From contig URXV01000018.1 in the NCBI GenBank assembly GCA_900551865.1, positions 1 to 15,546 on the forward strand: a stretch of DNA of 15,546 nucleotides, written 5' to 3'. The notes under the pieces were generated by a model. It was not told the DNA's origin. It saw nothing but the letters and a program-made list of their open reading frames with translations, and ran no database searches. This stretch comes from an uncultured Rickettsiales bacterium (lineage in GTDB: Bacteria; Pseudomonadota; Alphaproteobacteria; RF32; CAG-239). Shown piece by piece: positions 13,122 through 15,546 of this stretch (positions are counted from its first letter, which is position 1; the number at the start of each line of letters is the position of its first letter). A program made the translations under genes and the position numbers.

Positions 13122-13145
13122 ATACAGCAAGGTGACACAGCAGAT
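13110..13145 (+). repeat. Inverted and direct repeats at the integrase start
   Basis: ATCTGCT (13110-13116) and AGCAGAT (13139-13145) are perfect inverted copies, and the second includes the ATG at 13144. Between and within them TGATACAGCA and TGACACAGCA form a 12-bp-period direct repeat. They could be an operator, an accessory recombinase site, or an RNA hairpin masking the start codon. Confidence 0.4.
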
Positions 13146-14979
13146 GACTCAAAATCAACCTAGATTACTTCTTCGGAAACACTCTTATTATATTAGAATA
13201 TTTATCCCACGTAAACTCCAATCAGTTGTAAAAAGAAAAGAAATACGATATTCTCTTCACACAAATAACTACTTTGAGGCTTTAAAAAAGCTTCGTCAAG
13301 AATCTGCTAAAATTGACAGTTGGTTAGAAGGATTAGGCAATAATGAGGAAGATATGGAGTTAAAAGATAAAAAATTAAATCTCACAGAAGAAGATGCCAA
13401 CAGCTTATTGCTTTCTCGCCTTGATGAAATTGAAAACTATTTCATCAAACAACAAGATCGGTTAAAAATAGACAAGCTCAAAGTATTGGATATTAGTCTG
13501 TTTGAAGAACATCTAGGAATGTTAAAAAGTCCTAAAATAAACAGCAATCTCTACAAATTAGCTATATTAATCAAAAATTTATTAAGAAAAACATCACAGT
13601 ATTTACCAGACGATGCTCCTGAAAAAGAAATATTTAAAAATGTAAAACAAACTGAAATATATGTAGAGTTAGAAGACATAAATTCTCCATATACTTATGG
13701 CATAAGTGAATATGTGGATTTCAAAGCTTTGGTTCAAGACAAATATTTTTTAGAATATCTTAAAAACTGTTTTGAAACAGAGGAATATATTGAAGAAAAA
13801 GCAAAAGCTATCTACAAGAACAAAGAATATAAATCAAATAATCTAAAAATTTCTAATTTTGTTAATATTTTAAAGCAAAAAGAATTATTAAAGTTAGAAG
13901 AGCATAAATTAGTCAAAACACACTGGAAAACGGTATTCAAGAATATGTGTAGTACCGATAAAGCTAAAACCAGCAAAAATACGATTAACAAATACGAACA
14001 ACTCTTGAATATGGTATTTTCAATTATTGGAAAAGACAAAATTGAAGATATTAATTTTGAAGATTGTAGCAAATTTGTTTCTCTTATTTATAAGTTACCT
14101 CCCAAATGCAAAGAAAAGTATCCAAAACTAAATATTGAAACGGCTATCCAACAAAATGAGGCTAAGAATGGTGATTGTATCAAAATTAAAACAGTCATTG
14201 ACCATTTTAGAATCTTTAAAGAACTAATGGCATACGCAAAATTTTCTAAGGTTATCAAAGAAAATCCTTTTGAAAATTTCAAAACACCTAAAAAAAATCA
14301 TAATAATGACGATAGTAAAATTATTGATTCTTTTACACCTGACGAATTAAAGAAGATATTTTCAAAGGAAACATACCCTAGCAGATATGATCGTAAAAAT
14401 TTCTATCGCTTTTGGATACCTCTGATCGCTTTATATCACGGAGCGAGACAAAGTGAAATTGCTCAATTACAACTTGATGATATAATAAAAAAAGATGGAT
14501 ATTATTGTTTTAATATTACCGATGAAGGTACAGAGAAATCAATAAAAAATAAAGCCAGCAGAAGAACAATACCTATACATCCCACATTAATAGAATTAGG
14601 GCTGGTAGATTTTGTTAAAGAAATTAGAAAAAAGAAAAACAAACCTAATAACAGAATATTTTATACGTTAACTCCCGATTCCCGAGGAAAACTCAACGAT
14701 AAAATTTCCAGTTGGTTTAATACCACATATTTAAAAAGATTAGGATTAAAAACCAAATCCAAAAATTTTCACTCATTTAGACATACTTTCAGAAGTGAAG
14801 CTGGACGACAAATAAAAAATGATAATGTAATCATCCGCATTGGAGGTTGGGAACTTCCTGGAATGGCAAAAGTATATCAGCATATAGGCATACCAGAAAT
14901 GTATAATGAACTGAAAAAGCTTAAATATCCAATTAATATACAAGATTTAATGCCAGACCCTAAACAAGGAATATTTTAA
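13144..14979 (+). CDS. Tyrosine recombinase / integrase of an integrated element
   Basis: The product is 611 aa from ATG 13144. An in-frame GTG at 13132 would add four residues, but the AAGG before the ATG favours the ATG. The N-terminus (RLLLRKHSYYIRIFIPRKLQ ... RYSLHTNNYFEALKKLRQ) matches the DUF6538-type DNA-binding start found on many proteobacterial integrases. A long Lys- and Glu-rich linker follows, then a SAM-like core-binding domain and the catalytic domain. Numbered from the GTG, catalytic residues are R439 (GARQSEIAQL), K474 (NKASRRTIPI), H547 and R550 (HSFRHTF), W573 in the second-His position (GGWELPG), and nucleophile Y582 (KVYQHIG). It appears intact. Its AT-rich codon use contrasts sharply with the host genes, and it lies beside tRNA-Gln, so it marks the left end of a genomic island or prophage. 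Confidence 0.92.
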   Translation: MTQNQPRLLLRKHSYYIRIFIPRKLQSVVKRKEIRYSLHTNNYFEALKKLRQESAKIDSWLEGLGNNEEDMELKDKKLNLTEEDANSLLLSRLDEIENYFIKQQDRLKIDKLKVLDISLFEEHLGMLKSPKINSNLYKLAILIKNLLRKTSQYLPDDAPEKEIFKNVKQTEIYVELEDINSPYTYGISEYVDFKALVQDKYFLEYLKNCFETEEYIEEKAKAIYKNKEYKSNNLKISNFVNILKQKELLKLEEHKLVKTHWKTVFKNMCSTDKAKTSKNTINKYEQLLNMVFSIIGKDKIEDINFEDCSKFVSLIYKLPPKCKEKYPKLNIETAIQQNEAKNGDCIKIKTVIDHFRIFKELMAYAKFSKVIKENPFENFKTPKKNHNNDDSKIIDSFTPDELKKIFSKETYPSRYDRKNFYRFWIPLIALYHGARQSEIAQLQLDDIIKKDGYYCFNITDEGTEKSIKNKASRRTIPIHPTLIELGLVDFVKEIRKKKNKPNNRIFYTLTPDSRGKLNDKISSWFNTTYLKRLGLKTKSKNFHSFRHTFRSEAGRQIKNDNVIIRIGGWELPGMAKVYQHIGIPEMYNELKKLKYPINIQDLMPDPKQGIF

Positions 14980-14996
14980 CCAAATGGAGAATTTAT

Positions 14997-15546
14997 ATGG
15001 AAGAACAATCTTATTCAACTTTAATATTAGGTAGTATTATGGCTTTCATTGCTTTTCAACAATGGAGAACAACAGAATGTCAAAGACGAACTGAATTATT
15101 AAAGAAACGAATAGATTTATATGAAAAAATAAGATTTCATCTTATTGACATTCATTTTGAAACAGATGCTATAATTGATCTATTTGAAAAATTTTCTGAT
15201 AATGATGATTTGTTAAGAGAAAAAATTAATAGCAGATTGAATTCTTCAAAAGACAAAACTGAATTATTTATAAAGGATTTTCAAGAGATCAGGGCTATAT
15301 TTGATGGAAAAACCGAAAATTTACTCATTGCAGCAGATGAACAACATAACCGTTTTGTTGATGATATGTATTTCAATAAATTAAAAAAACATACACCTCA
15401 GCAATTAAATGAATTTTATATTACTCCGGCACTACAAAATATCCATTACTTAGAGGATTATATTCCCAACAGATATTTGGTTATAGAAAAAAATTGGGGA
15501 ATGGCTTTATATGATGGTATAAGGAATTTTATTGATGGAATTTTCT
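14997..15546 (+). CDS. Membrane-anchored helical protein, first cargo gene (partial)
   Basis: A frame opens at ATG 14997, with GGAGA seven bases upstream, and runs off the right edge after 183 codons without a stop. The N-terminus EEQSYSTLILGSIMAFIAFQQW is one membrane segment. A charged stretch follows, RRTELLKKRIDLYEKIRFHL, the QW ... LF/LL-x-K-R-x-x-x-Y pattern common in small membrane proteins of mobile elements. The rest is mainly helical and acidic. It lies 17 bp after the integrase stop, on the same strand and with the same AT-rich composition, so it belongs to the inserted element. Function is unknown; no enzyme motif is seen in the visible part. Confidence 0.7.
   Translation, partial: MEEQSYSTLILGSIMAFIAFQQWRTTECQRRTELLKKRIDLYEKIRFHLIDIHFETDAIIDLFEKFSDNDDLLREKINSRLNSSKDKTELFIKDFQEIRAIFDGKTENLLIAADEQHNRFVDDMYFNKLKKHTPQQLNEFYITPALQNIHYLEDYIPNRYLVIEKNWGMALYDGIRNFIDGIF

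Noticed and set aside
12919..13158. A 79-codon minus-strand frame across tRNA-Gln
   Set aside because: It covers the tRNA and its terminator. The apparent peptide is the usual artefact of reading a tRNA gene.

Overview
The window looks like chromosome of a Gram-negative proteobacterium, most likely an alphaproteobacterium. The reasons are the xseB-ispA pair, a class I nrdAB operon, SurE, MarC, a DUF6538-type integrase and a clear Shine-Dalgarno before most genes. Host genes have balanced base composition. From about 13.1 kb to the right edge the DNA is much more AT-rich and starts with a tyrosine recombinase next to a tRNA-Gln gene. That part is the left end of an integrated element whose right end lies outside the window.

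Layout. 1-174 is the 3' end of an unrecognised + strand gene. It converges on a small orphan gene (261-656, -) with a strong sigma70-type promoter. 872-4262 (-) is a tight operon cysS > SDR oxidoreductase > xseB > ispA. The 3' end of ispA has been copied in tandem, so two decayed copies of its last ~19 codons follow the stop codon. Upstream of cysS is a compact regulatory region. Three 66-bp repeats each carry TTGACA-17-CAAACT. They are followed by a 15-codon leader peptide with three consecutive Cys codons (MLTVTVISFCCCRNS) and an intrinsic terminator just before cysS. This reads as a ribosome-mediated, cysteine-tRNA-sensing attenuator for cysteinyl-tRNA synthetase, and it is the most interesting item here. 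A second 66-bp array lies between it and surE.

4841-6660 (-) is a two-gene operon: a zeta-toxin-like P-loop kinase followed by surE. A divergent + strand gene (6852-7409) resembles the histidine phosphatase superfamily but has Tyr at the catalytic His position. It ends at a good terminator facing a family 2 glycosyltransferase (7561-8511, -), which is preceded by marC (8637-9242, -). A GC-rich, repeat-like spacer separates marC from the nrdA-nrdB ribonucleotide reductase operon (9414-12737, -). That operon has a well-formed promoter.

12980-13054 is tRNA-Gln(UUG) with its own terminator, then the integrase (13144-14979, +) and a membrane-anchored coiled protein that runs off the right edge. 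All calls come from reading the sequence. No database search was possible, so family names rest on motifs and novelty claims are inferences.
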